Shown one piece after another: positions 1 through 7,864 of a stretch of 49,301 nt of DNA (position 1 is its first letter; each line of letters begins with the position of its first letter). The position numbers and the translations under genes are program-made. This stretch comes from an uncultured Eubacterium sp. (GTDB lineage: Bacteria > Bacillota > Clostridia > Lachnospirales > Lachnospiraceae), in NCBI GenBank assembly GCA_910584245.1, contig CAJTZF010000018.1:1-49301 (forward strand), read 5' to 3'. The notes under the pieces are model-generated. The model did not search any database. It saw only the letters and a list, made by a program, of their open reading frames with translations, and was not told the DNA's origin.

Positions 1-9
1 ACGTCAAAC

Positions 10-52
10 CGCCTAAATACAGGCGTGGCAGGAGAAAATCTATGCTCCTGCC
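10..52. other. Two adjacent hairpins downstream of the metY-like gene
   Basis: A 5-bp inverted repeat (CGCCT/AGGCG, 10-25) is followed by a perfect 8-bp one (GGCAGGAG at 27-34, CTCCTGCC at 45-52). They lie just past the end of the minus-strand O-acetylhomoserine sulfhydrylase gene. No clear T-tract follows on the minus strand, so a terminator role is only likely, not shown. Confidence 0.35.
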
Positions 53-111
53 GATACATATCTATTTTTATCCCTATCTGGTTTAACCCATAATCAATAT
101 ACAAACAAAAC

Positions 112-1374
112 TTACAGTCCAGAAAATGCCAGCTCCAGATCTGCAATAATATCCTCCACATTTTCCAAACCAACGGAAAGGCGAACCAATCCCTGCTCAA
201 TCCCCGCAGCAACCAACTGTTCATCTGTCAACTGCCGATGTGTTTCGCTTGCCGGATGCAGGACACATGTGCGTATATCTGCAACATGGACTTCATTGGA
301 TGCAAGCTGTAACTTATTCATGAACTTTACCGCCGTCTCTTTTCCCCCTTTAATGACAAAAGAAATCACTCCACTGCATCCGCTCAGATATTTCCCAGCA
401 AGTTCATAATTTTCATCACTCTCTAATCCCGGATAATTTACCTTTTCCACTTTATCTGAACATTCTAAATAGTTAGCTACTGTCATGGCATTTTCACAAT
501 ATTGTTTCATCCTGACAGCCAGTGTCTCCAGACCTAGATTCAGTAAAAATGCAGAATGAGCAGCCGGGTATACACCAAAATCACGCATAAGCTGCATTCT
601 TGCCTTTACAATATATGCTTTTTTCCCATATGTCTCTGTATATGAAATGCCATGATAGGATTCATCGGGTTCTGTTAAATCCGGAAACCTGCCATTTGTC
701 CAGTCAAATTTTCCGCTATCTACAATCGCACCACCGATCTGCACCGCATGGCCATCCATATATTTTGAAGTAGAATGAACGATGATGTCTGCTCCAAATT
801 CAAATGGCTTGCACAGAATCGGTGTTGCAAAAGTATTATCAATAATCAGCGGGACACCATGCTTATGTGCAATATCAGCAAATCTTTCAATATCAAAAAC
901 GGTCAGTGCGGGATTGGCAAGTGTTTCCCCAAAGACCGCTTTGGTGTTCGGCTTAAATGCTGCCCCGATTTCTTCGTCTGTTGCATTCTTATCTATGTAA
1001 ATACACTCAATCCCCAATCGTCTGAGGGTATGTGAAAATAAGTTGATGGAACCACCATAAATTTCTGTTGTACTGATAAAACTATCCCCTGCATTACAGA
1101 TATTGAGCAGTGATAACATAACAGCCGCCTGGTCTGACGTGGTACACATGGCACCAATACCGCCCTCCAATTCCGCAATCTTATCTTCAACCGCCATAAC
1201 GGTTGGATTTCCAAATCTGGAATAGATTAACGACTTCATCGGATCATCAAACACCGCTGCGACTTCCTCTGTAGATTCATAAACATATGTTGTACTCTGA
1301 ACAATCGGCACAACTCTCGGTTCTGCATTTTTAGGCTGATAACCTGAATGCAGGCATTTTGTTTCATCTTTCAT
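112..1374 (-). CDS. metY: O-acetylhomoserine sulfhydrylase / aminocarboxypropyltransferase
   Basis: This is a cytosolic PLP enzyme of the Cys/Met metabolism family. It is expected to make homocysteine (or methionine) from O-acetylhomoserine and sulfide (or methanethiol). The PLP lysine lies in the HSTSKYMDGH motif, and the IIDNTFATP motif carries the Asp that contacts the cofactor ring. The length, about 420 residues, is normal for MetY. I start at 1374 (MKDETK) and not at the ATG six codons upstream, because AGGAGG sits 7-8 bases before it. It is the last gene of a minus-strand run that includes an aminotransferase, a LysE exporter and a LysR regulator. A methionine gamma-lyase is a possible alternative, but the length and the TETYG/FG region favour MetY. 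Confidence 0.88.
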   Translation of the reverse strand: MKDETKCLHSGYQPKNAEPRVVPIVQSTTYVYESTEEVAAVFDDPMKSLIYSRFGNPTVMAVEDKIAELEGGIGAMCTTSDQAAVMLSLLNICNAGDSFISTTEIYGGSINLFSHTLRRLGIECIYIDKNATDEEIGAAFKPNTKAVFGETLANPALTVFDIERFADIAHKHGVPLIIDNTFATPILCKPFEFGADIIVHSTSKYMDGHAVQIGGAIVDSGKFDWTNGRFPDLTEPDESYHGISYTETYGKKAYIVKARMQLMRDFGVYPAAHSAFLLNLGLETLAVRMKQYCENAMTVANYLECSDKVEKVNYPGLESDENYELAGKYLSGCSGVISFVIKGGKETAVKFMNKLQLASNEVHVADIRTCVLHPASETHRQLTDEQLVAAGIEQGLVRLSVGLENVEDIIADLELAFSGL

Positions 1375-1427
1375 TTTGATTCCTCCTATCATTTTCCTTC
1401 CTTTTGCCAGAAGTATAAAATTGGCTG

Positions 1428-2559
1428 CTACTTTTGATAATAAACAGGTATCTGAATGCTGTTCGCTTTGAGCGCCTCAGTAAAAACAACAAAAAAATCA
1501 TCAATATCCTTCTTCGTAATAGCCCCAAACGCACAAAGCCGAAACGTGTTTTGTGCCGATACTTTTCCGGGATATATTGTAAATCCACGCTCATAACAGT
1601 AATCATGCACTTTTTCAAAACTCCAGTTTTCATCATCCGGGTATTTCACCGTAACGCCAAGTCCTGCCTGTATCTCTCTCCTGATCATATCCTTAAAGCC
1701 GAGTTTATCAAGTCCTGCGTGAATTGCCTCAAACACTTCTGCGTGTCTTTTCCATTTTACTTCTTCGCCTTCCCGGAAATATTCATCCAGTGCCTGACGG
1801 GCAGCATAAACCGTCTGGACAGGCGGTGTAAAGTGCATTTGTTCCGTTGTTTCAAAGTAATGATACTGCCTGTATAAATTGCAATAATAGGAGCGTTTCG
1901 GGTATGCTGCCGACTTCCTGATTAAATCAATATTCCCAATGATAAAAGAAAGCCCGGTCATTGCCATAAGTCCTTTCTGTGCGGATGCCATACAAAAATC
2001 AATGTTATCTTTCTCAATATCAATCGGTCTCATGGCATAGGTGGAAATTGTGTCCACGATAAAAACTGCATTATATTTATGTACAAGGGAACCAATCTCC
2101 CTGACAGGATTTAAAATTCCTGTTCCTGTTTCATTATGCGTTGTGTAAACAAGTGCAATATCCTGATTTTCCTTCAGTATCTGCTCCACCTCGTCTAAAT
2201 TCGGCAGCTCATCAATCGGACATTGGAAATTTACAAAGGGGAGGCTATAATACTCACAGATTTCTACCGCCCTCATACTGTAAGTTCCGTTATTGATAAT
2301 CAATATCTTTTTCCCATCAGGTAATAGCGTATTAATACACATATCCATAGCCATTGTTCCAGAACCACAAAAAAGCACACAAACATATCGATCCAGATTG
2401 CCATGCACAATCTTTAACCAAGCCTTCACATAACTGCCTCAGCACTAGTGTAAATTCTTTTTCACGTGGACATATATCCGGAACAACCTGTGCCATTTTT
2501 ACAGTATTCGTTGTTGTTGCCGGACCGGGATTCAAAAGAATGTTCCTCTTTATCTGCAT
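1428..2559 (-). pseudogene. Class V aminotransferase, 2-aminoethylphosphonate transaminase-like, frameshifted
   Basis: The start (MQIKRNILLNPGPATTT) and the rest of the protein are in different frames. Both match the class V aminotransferase group usually named 2-aminoethylphosphonate-pyruvate transaminase. The PLP lysine is in the SAQKGL motif. The frames join cleanly if one A is removed from the three-A run on the minus strand (plus coordinates 2412-2414), which restores EGLVKIVHGN. The repaired protein would be about 376 aa, the normal length. An RBS (GGAG) precedes the ATG at 2559. No other phosphonate gene is nearby, so the true substrate is uncertain. The lesion is one base in a short homopolymer, so it is either a young pseudogene or a sequence error. 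Confidence 0.8.
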
Positions 2560-2575
2560 TGGACATACTCCTTCG

Positions 2576-3160
2576 CTATTTCAGCATACTATATACACAC
2601 TCCAATAAAGTCAGTGCAAGAATCACGTTAATCACTCTGTAATGCCTTTGATATATTTTCTGTATCAGCATCCCCATTCCAACCCACGTGAGAGTTGCAA
2701 CAGTCCCAATCGTCGCAATGATAAATTCAAACAAAAACAGAACCCACAACGAGTCACTGAAATCCGTAATATATCCCGTCAGTGCTGTTATGCCAAACAA
2801 ATAAATTTTTACATTGACAAACTGCAGCAGAAATCCTTTTAGAAAAGATGCTGATTTTTCTACAGAATCTGTATCCGGTCTGCTTATCGCAATATGGACT
2901 GCCAGCCACAAAATATAGGCAGCACCTATGTATTTCATAATGCCAAGCACATCCGGCAAAAAGGTACTTACCCCAAATACGAAAATGGCACATATCATCT
3001 GTACAACATAATATCCGGCAAAAATCCCCCAAAAAAGCGGTCTTCCTTTTTTATATCCATAATTGGTTACTGTATTTAATGCCAAAATATTACCCGGTCC
3101 CGGTGTAAAGGCATTAATGACAGAATAAATAAAAAAATTACCCATTACATAACCCGGCAT
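2576..3160 (-). CDS. LysE/RhtB-family amino-acid exporter
   Basis: This is an integral membrane protein of about 194 aa with the family's six hydrophobic segments. It has the diagnostic N-terminal NAFTPGPGNILALN motif of LysE/RhtB exporters. These proteins export amino acids or derivatives such as lysine, homoserine, threonine or cysteine. The start at 3160 (MPGYVMG) is chosen because AGGAGG lies 7 bases upstream; an ATG six codons earlier has no such site. It lies between a LysR regulator and the aminotransferase/MetY genes, so an export substrate linked to sulfur amino acids or homoserine is plausible but inferred. Confidence 0.85.
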   Translation of the reverse strand: MPGYVMGNFFIYSVINAFTPGPGNILALNTVTNYGYKKGRPLFWGIFAGYYVVQMICAIFVFGVSTFLPDVLGIMKYIGAAYILWLAVHIAISRPDTDSVEKSASFLKGFLLQFVNVKIYLFGITALTGYITDFSDSLWVLFLFEFIIATIGTVATLTWVGMGMLIQKIYQRHYRVINVILALTLLECVYSMLK

Positions 3161-3231
3161 GCTAACGCCTCCTTCCATGTAGAAGTATACAATGGAAGGT
3201 TATGAAATAGGTAATACTTAATATTTATGCT

Positions 3232-3256
3232 AAAGCATAGGCTGAGCCTATGCTTT
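3232..3256. repeat. 25-bp near-perfect palindrome at the end of the lysR gene
   Basis: AAAGCATAGGCT, one central base, then AGCCTATGCTTT: 12-bp arms overlapping the stop codon of the LysR gene. It could end the LysR transcript, although the T-tract on the minus strand is poor. It could also be an operator for the genes downstream. Confidence 0.5.
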
Positions 3257-4157
3257 ATTTCTCTTTATACTGTTTCAGAGCCTCGATATAAATTTTGCCC
3301 AATTCGGATAATTCTCTATCCTTGTTCAGAATATATCCGATACGCATAACTTCATCTTCATCAAGTGGAATGGAAATAATTGAATCTCCATGCAGATATT
3401 TAGGAAAGATACCACTTGAAATAGTGTATCCATCTAATCCAATCATAAAATTAACAATCGCAGCCCTATCGCTGATTTTAATACTCTTTTCTACAATATC
3501 ATTGCTGAATAATTCTTCCGAAAAATTAGAAGATTCATAATTTCCCTGCACAAAACTAAGTCTTGGATATGGTTTCAGATCCTCTAATCTGAGTTTCTCT
3601 CTGCCTGCCAGCGGATGCTCCCGTCTTAAAAACACATGAGGGGCAGCTGAAAACAACTCATGAAACTCCAGATTATTTTCCTCCAAAACTTTTCTCAGCA
3701 CACTCTCATTACTTTTACTTAGATAAAGAATACCCAAATCGCTGAAACGGTTTCGTACATCCATAATAATCTCATGTGTCTGGGTTTCATTCAGAATAAA
3801 TTCATACCGCTCCTGACCAAACTGCTGAACCAGTTCTACAAAGGCGTTTGCTCCAAATGTATAGTGCTGGGAGGACACACAAAATCTCTGCTTTGCCGTT
3901 TCGTTATGGATATACTTTGATTCCAGAAGTCCCATTTGCTGTACAACCTGCCTTGCATATCCTAAAAATTCCATACCCTCCGTCGTCAATGCCACACCTG
4001 CCCGGCATCGGTTAAAAATCGTAATCTTTGCCTCCCTTTCGACATCTTTAATGGCACCGGAAAGGCTTGGCTGTGAAAGGTACAGTTCTTTTGCTGCCTC
4101 CGTAATAGAGCCTTTCTCTGCCACCACAATCATGTACTTTAGCTGTTGTAATGTCAT
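3255..4157 (-). CDS. LysR-family transcriptional regulator
   Basis: A 300-aa protein with an N-terminal winged helix-turn-helix (residues 1-60, including GSITEAAKELYLSQPSLS) and a C-terminal substrate-binding domain (about 90-300). It begins MTLQQLKYMIVVAE, the normal family start, so no earlier start is needed. It is the first gene of the minus-strand run lysR-lysE-aminotransferase-metY. LysR proteins usually control adjacent genes in response to a metabolite. Here an amino-acid or sulfur-metabolite effector is a reasonable guess from context, without direct evidence. Confidence 0.9.
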   Translation of the reverse strand: MTLQQLKYMIVVAEKGSITEAAKELYLSQPSLSGAIKDVEREAKITIFNRCRAGVALTTEGMEFLGYARQVVQQMGLLESKYIHNETAKQRFCVSSQHYTFGANAFVELVQQFGQERYEFILNETQTHEIIMDVRNRFSDLGILYLSKSNESVLRKVLEENNLEFHELFSAAPHVFLRREHPLAGREKLRLEDLKPYPRLSFVQGNYESSNFSEELFSNDIVEKSIKISDRAAIVNFMIGLDGYTISSGIFPKYLHGDSIISIPLDEDEVMRIGYILNKDRELSELGKIYIEALKQYKEK

Positions 4158-4483
4158 AAGTACCTCCCTGAATCAAATTTTGTGTATACTGCGACATTTA
4201 TGAGGATGTTTTCTTCTAACAATCTACAGATAAACATAAGATTATTATATATCAGATAACAAATAAATTCCAGCGTTTCAAAACATCTAAGTTTTTACCG
4301 GAAATTGCAAACTTTCCCATATCATATATATCTATGTCAATATATATCACATTATTACATGCTTTTCCTATATTACCCCATAATAAGGCAAGGTTCCCAA
4401 ACGCATAAAATGTACCGGGAACCTTGATTACTTTCATTATTAGTATTACATCCTACTAACAGAATAATAAGATTTTTCATGCA
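4158..4483. other. Intergenic stretch with a 10-bp inverted repeat, no convincing gene
   Basis: About 325 AT-rich bases. The one notable element is a perfect inverted repeat, CAAGGTTCCC (4389-4398) and GGGAACCTTG (4417-4426), with an 18-base loop. A 61-codon minus-strand frame (4252-4437) covers it, but it lacks a good RBS and recognisable similarity, so I do not call it a gene. Confidence 0.4.
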
Positions 4484-4795
4484 TTAACAGTCTTGGCAAT
4501 TCACATTTTCTATTTTTTTATTGTATTGTCCATACACCCCATTCATCAGAATATCTGCTCTCTGCTCTGGCGTCCTGTCCCTGTCCTGCATAATATCAAA
4601 GAATGCCTGCATCGTTTCCTCCGACTCACTGGAAAAACACGCATGGGAATTATTTTGTATCACATCAAACACATTATCCAGTTTGGTAAACTCCCCGCTT
4701 GCGTGTCCATGACCGGCAAGCTGTTCCAGCGCCATATCCATGTTATGCAGTTCATCCTCCACCTCTATCAGTAATGCCATATCTCTTTTTTCCAC
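4484..4795 (-). CDS. Small unknown protein, paralogue of the C-terminal half of its upstream neighbour
   Basis: About 103 aa, hydrophilic, with no signal peptide. I start at the GTG at 4795, which has AAGGAGG 8 bases upstream; the open frame extends further but without support. Its body aligns with residues about 105-185 of the protein encoded just upstream (4871-5434). Shared features include MA-L-, a G-rich break, LD-V-DVI, E-M and a C-terminal P-EWA/EQRA-IL-G block. The pair therefore looks like a duplication. The two probably form one transcript with the secreted Big2 protein. Function unknown. Confidence 0.65.
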   Translation of the reverse strand: MEKRDMALLIEVEDELHNMDMALEQLAGHGHASGEFTKLDNVFDVIQNNSHACFSSESEETMQAFFDIMQDRDRTPEQRADILMNGVYGQYNKKIENVNCQDC

Positions 4796-4870
4796 CGTAA
4801 AATCCTCCTTCCTCTGCAAATTATTATCTAACTTTTCTCATCCTCATTCCTGTTTGATGGTATTATAGCT

Positions 4871-5434
4871 TTATTCTTTATCCTGCCCTGCCAGAAGCTT
4901 TGCCCATTCTTCCGGTGCTTTTTCTGTGTTATCTAAAATATCTGCCAGACACTCATACATTTCATCCTCCCCACGGAGACGGATTTCCGCACAAACGCCG
5001 TGTTCAATCACATCACACACCCGGTCAAGTCCCTCCAGCACACCACCATCCCTGCCATGTATTTCCCATTCCCCCAGCAGGAGTTTGTTCAGTTTCTTAA
5101 TGGCATCATATATAGAAACCAGATGTGCCATATCCTGAACATCCAAGACAGAACCCTCTGCACGGATTTCCCTTTCAGAGGCAAGCTGCACCCCATCCTC
5201 AAATCCAAGACGGTAGGATTCCTCCCCATACCGAATGTTGTATTTACTCCATTCATCCTCCAGCCTGCCGAATGCTTTCCAGCATTCATCCGATTTGACG
5301 GAATCCCTTGTAAAATCTTTTGCGGCCTCATGCAGTGACTTCATCTGTTGCCGGAAACTGTCGCTGCTCTTTAATCTTGTTTCCAACGGCTCTCCCGTGC
5401 GGGCAAAAACAAATTCTTCTGATATAACATCCAC
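4871..5434 (-). CDS. Unknown two-part protein, paralogous to the next small gene
   Basis: A 187-aa soluble acidic protein starting with GTG at 5434. AAGGGGG lies 8 bases upstream, and an in-frame TAA excludes earlier starts. The N-terminal half (1-90) is rich in charged residues and ends in YRLGFEDGVQLA. The C-terminal half (105-185) resembles the whole of the following small protein. It starts 15 bases after the stop of the secreted transglutaminase-like gene, so the three are probably co-transcribed. I do not recognise a characterised family. Confidence 0.7.
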   Translation of the reverse strand: MDVISEEFVFARTGEPLETRLKSSDSFRQQMKSLHEAAKDFTRDSVKSDECWKAFGRLEDEWSKYNIRYGEESYRLGFEDGVQLASEREIRAEGSVLDVQDMAHLVSIYDAIKKLNKLLLGEWEIHGRDGGVLEGLDRVCDVIEHGVCAEIRLRGEDEMYECLADILDNTEKAPEEWAKLLAGQDKE

Positions 5435-5449
5435 AACCCATGCCCCCTT

Positions 5450-6502
5450 TTACCTGCGGAAATAATCCAGGTCAAATTTATTCTTTTCTGCCAAATCTTC
5501 CAAAGCCCCACCGCTGATTTCATAAATTCCATACGGTCTTGGCTTTGGCTCATTAAAGCCGGTAACGATGACATAAAACCTGCCATCTGCATAGAGCAGT
5601 GTTTTTCCGTGGTCATCAAGATTCCGGCATGCTACCGCCTTAATCCCCATGTAGTTGCACAGGTACTGCAGGGCATAACGGCTTGCATAACAGTCCCCTT
5701 TTCCTTTCAGAAAAATATCAAGCCACTTATAATTATACAATTCATAATCTGAGGTTGTGCTGATATACCATGCCGCCTTTTCTGCTTTCTCTTTTGTTGT
5801 CATAGACGGGGTAATATACTGTCCCTCAAAATCCGCAAACAGCTTATCTATATAGATATTCACTTCGGAATACGCCCTCACTGCAGCTGTCAGCTTTCTC
5901 CCATCCTCCAGAACAGCCGTTACCGTCACACACGGTTCAACATAAGCCGGTCCCCAGTCCATCCGAAGCAGCCCATAATCTGTAATATCAAAATAATCTG
6001 CCCCATCCCCGGATATTTTCCAGTCCCTCACTTCTTTCCTTGTGCCGGACACCCGGAAACGATATTCCCGGAGGTGGCTGCTGTCATAGGTTATGTAATC
6101 TTTATATTCCTCAGAAAGATAATATAATGTCACATCACTGCTGTTTAACACCGGATGGTCTGCCGCCGGCTTTTTCTTTTTCCCTGCCTTAACCGTAACC
6201 CGGCACTGGTATTTCTTTTTCCTATAAGCGGCCGTAACCACCGCTTTCCCCTTTTTTACAGTCTTGAATGTAACCGTATTTCCTTTCCTCTTGGCGATGG
6301 AAACCACCCGTTTATTGCTGGTTTTCCATTTTACCCCTGCCCTGCCGGGCACCCCGTTTAATTTTAACTGGCATTTCTGTCCTACTGTCGTAGTCTTTTT
6401 CCCCGCTTCCAGCTTTGGCTTTGGTTTCGCCTCTGCTGATATGCCGGGCAGCAATAAAAATGCCAGAGCAAAGAGAATGATTATTCTTCTTTTTCCTCTC
6501 AT
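5450..6502 (-). CDS. Secreted Big2-domain protein with a transglutaminase-like C-terminus
   Basis: A 350-aa protein with a signal peptide (about 1-26, ending near AEAK) and a lysine-rich Big2 Ig-like domain (about 30-108: VGQKCQLKLNGV, VVSIAKRKGNTV). A C-terminal transglutaminase-like domain has the nucleophile motif GKGDCYASRYALQYLCNYMG and a possible catalytic His in NLDDHGKT, with YADGRFYVI after it. Such proteins sit outside the cell or on the wall. The domain may be a peptidase, a cross-linker or a binding fold; the third catalytic residue is not obvious. The start is supported by GGGAGGAA upstream. It leads a probable three-gene transcript with two paralogous unknowns. Confidence 0.75.
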   Translation of the reverse strand: MRGKRRIIILFALAFLLLPGISAEAKPKPKLEAGKKTTTVGQKCQLKLNGVPGRAGVKWKTSNKRVVSIAKRKGNTVTFKTVKKGKAVVTAAYRKKKYQCRVTVKAGKKKKPAADHPVLNSSDVTLYYLSEEYKDYITYDSSHLREYRFRVSGTRKEVRDWKISGDGADYFDITDYGLLRMDWGPAYVEPCVTVTAVLEDGRKLTAAVRAYSEVNIYIDKLFADFEGQYITPSMTTKEKAEKAAWYISTTSDYELYNYKWLDIFLKGKGDCYASRYALQYLCNYMGIKAVACRNLDDHGKTLLYADGRFYVIVTGFNEPKPRPYGIYEISGGALEDLAEKNKFDLDYFRR

Positions 6503-6591
6503 AAGCGTTTCCTCCCTGTAGATAATCGGTTTACTGAAACAATAAAAATCGCATGCACATCTTTATTGTCATAAATTATACCGTGCTCTAT

Positions 6592-6830
6592 TTCAGAAGT
6601 CAGCCTGTTATTGGAAAAAAGTTTTTCGTTCCCTGCACCTGTTTTTTACCTGTCTGTTTTGCTGCCGTAAATCTTCTCCCGCCCCGAAAACTCTGCCTTC
6701 TTTTCACTCCCAAAGGTTTCGCCAGATACGCATTTTGTGTCACAAAACGCAAGCCGCCCGAAGGTCCGGCTTTCCGGTCAGGGGGAACAACCCCCTGAAA
6801 CCTCAATAAAATAGGATAACTGCCTTATTA
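6592..6830. repeat. GC-rich non-coding stretch resembling a dispersed Lachnospiraceae repeat
   Basis: Between two genes lies a compact GC-rich segment open in two frames on opposite strands, neither with an RBS. Its conceptual peptides (for example GPSGGLRFVTQNAYLA and AAVNLLPPRKLCLLF) remind me of spurious hypothetical proteins annotated repeatedly in Lachnospiraceae genomes. That suggests a dispersed intergenic element and not a gene. This rests on memory, not a search. Confidence 0.35.
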
Positions 6831-6913
6831 TAGGAAAAACTATATCTTTTCTATATCACTCTGGCCGTTTAAATTCTATGTCACTAAGACTTTTATAAAT
6901 TTTGAATCCAAAA

Positions 6914-6960
6914 AGTTCTAAAAAGGACAGAAATTCCAATCCCAGAATCTCTGTCCTTTT
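6914..6960 (-). terminator. Rho-independent terminator of the Rpn gene
   Basis: A perfect 11-bp stem (AAAAGGACAGA at 6921-6931 with TCTGTCCTTTT at 6950-6960). On the minus strand it is followed by a TTTTT run. It lies about 30 bases after the stop of the Rpn-type gene. Confidence 0.8.
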
Positions 6961-6991
6961 AATATATATCTTATTCCAAATATGCACATAT

Positions 6992-7780
6992 CTATACTGG
7001 TTGTAATTCTTTTTCCAGTTCAAACACCTGTTCAATAGTAAGACCGGAATACAACGCAATTTCCTCTGAAGACAATTTCCCTGCCTCTATCATTCTTAAT
7101 GCAGACTGTCTCTTTTCCTGCTCTATACCCTGCTCATACTTTTCCTGATAATTCATCTGCAATGTCATATAATCCAACCTCCATTTCTCATTCTTTCTGA
7201 CAGACTGTACCGCTTCATCTAATTCTCTGGTAAAGTCATCCTCCGGCTCCTTACCGTCAATAAAGTCAAGCAACTTTTTCATTTCCGGTGTCACATCATT
7301 CATTGTACCCTTCGTATTTAAAATAATCTTCGTTGTATCGTCTCCAAGACCTAAATCCAGATTTTGGATACAGCGATTTTCAAAGGTATAGACGTGTCTC
7401 CCTTCACCAAACAAATCAAAGGTACATACAAAAATGACAAAACTTCGTTTCAAATTTTTGTAATTATCCCCTTTTTCCAAGATATTCAAGTCTATCATTC
7501 CTTGATAATATCTTGTTCGTTTGGGAATGTTTCTATTCTCTGTGGTCTGCATTTCAATATTATAAACGGTTTCTTTTCCATCCTCTACATAGATATCCAA
7601 ACGCACACTTTTTGCATCTGCGGTAATATCTATTGTCTCCTGCGCCTTCGGATATTCAATATGGGATATTTTTATGCCAAGTATCCGCTCTAAAAAAGGT
7701 TTACAAAATTTTGGATTTCTCATAATAACGCTAAACATGAAATCATCCTTGATTTGCAGTTCTTCAAAAGCTTTCTCCAT
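6992..7780 (-). CDS. Rpn-family PD-(D/E)XK nuclease (recombination-promoting nuclease / putative transposase)
   Basis: A 262-aa protein starting MEKAFEELQIKDDFMFSVIM, the usual Rpn/PDDEXK_2 beginning. The nuclease core is visible: RLDIYVEDG (Asp62) followed by YNIEMQ (Glu76, Gln78), the D-ExQ form of the active site. Further family blocks are RTRYYQGMIDLNIL and FVIFVCTFDLFGEG. The C-terminus (about 215-262) carries the EKYEQGIEQEKR segment and a short helical tail common in Clostridia. Rpn proteins are DNA nucleases that promote RecA-independent recombination, and some act in phage defence. It has its own terminator and stands at the left edge of a defence-type island. Confidence 0.88.
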   Translation of the reverse strand: MEKAFEELQIKDDFMFSVIMRNPKFCKPFLERILGIKISHIEYPKAQETIDITADAKSVRLDIYVEDGKETVYNIEMQTTENRNIPKRTRYYQGMIDLNILEKGDNYKNLKRSFVIFVCTFDLFGEGRHVYTFENRCIQNLDLGLGDDTTKIILNTKGTMNDVTPEMKKLLDFIDGKEPEDDFTRELDEAVQSVRKNEKWRLDYMTLQMNYQEKYEQGIEQEKRQSALRMIEAGKLSSEEIALYSGLTIEQVFELEKELQPV

Positions 7781-7864
7781 AATGACGCTCCCTCTTTTTC
7801 TTTACCTTTATTATAATATGTGTCTGTAAGATTGACAAGGATTGATTTTACCACTCTATAAATT

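Noticed and set aside
4252..4437. 61-codon minus-strand frame as a gene
   Set aside because: No good RBS, no recognisable similarity, and it spans an inverted repeat that explains its conservation less well as protein.
6600..6806. Small basic protein encoded in the GC-rich gap
   Set aside because: Open on both strands, no RBS, peptide looks like a known type of spurious annotation.
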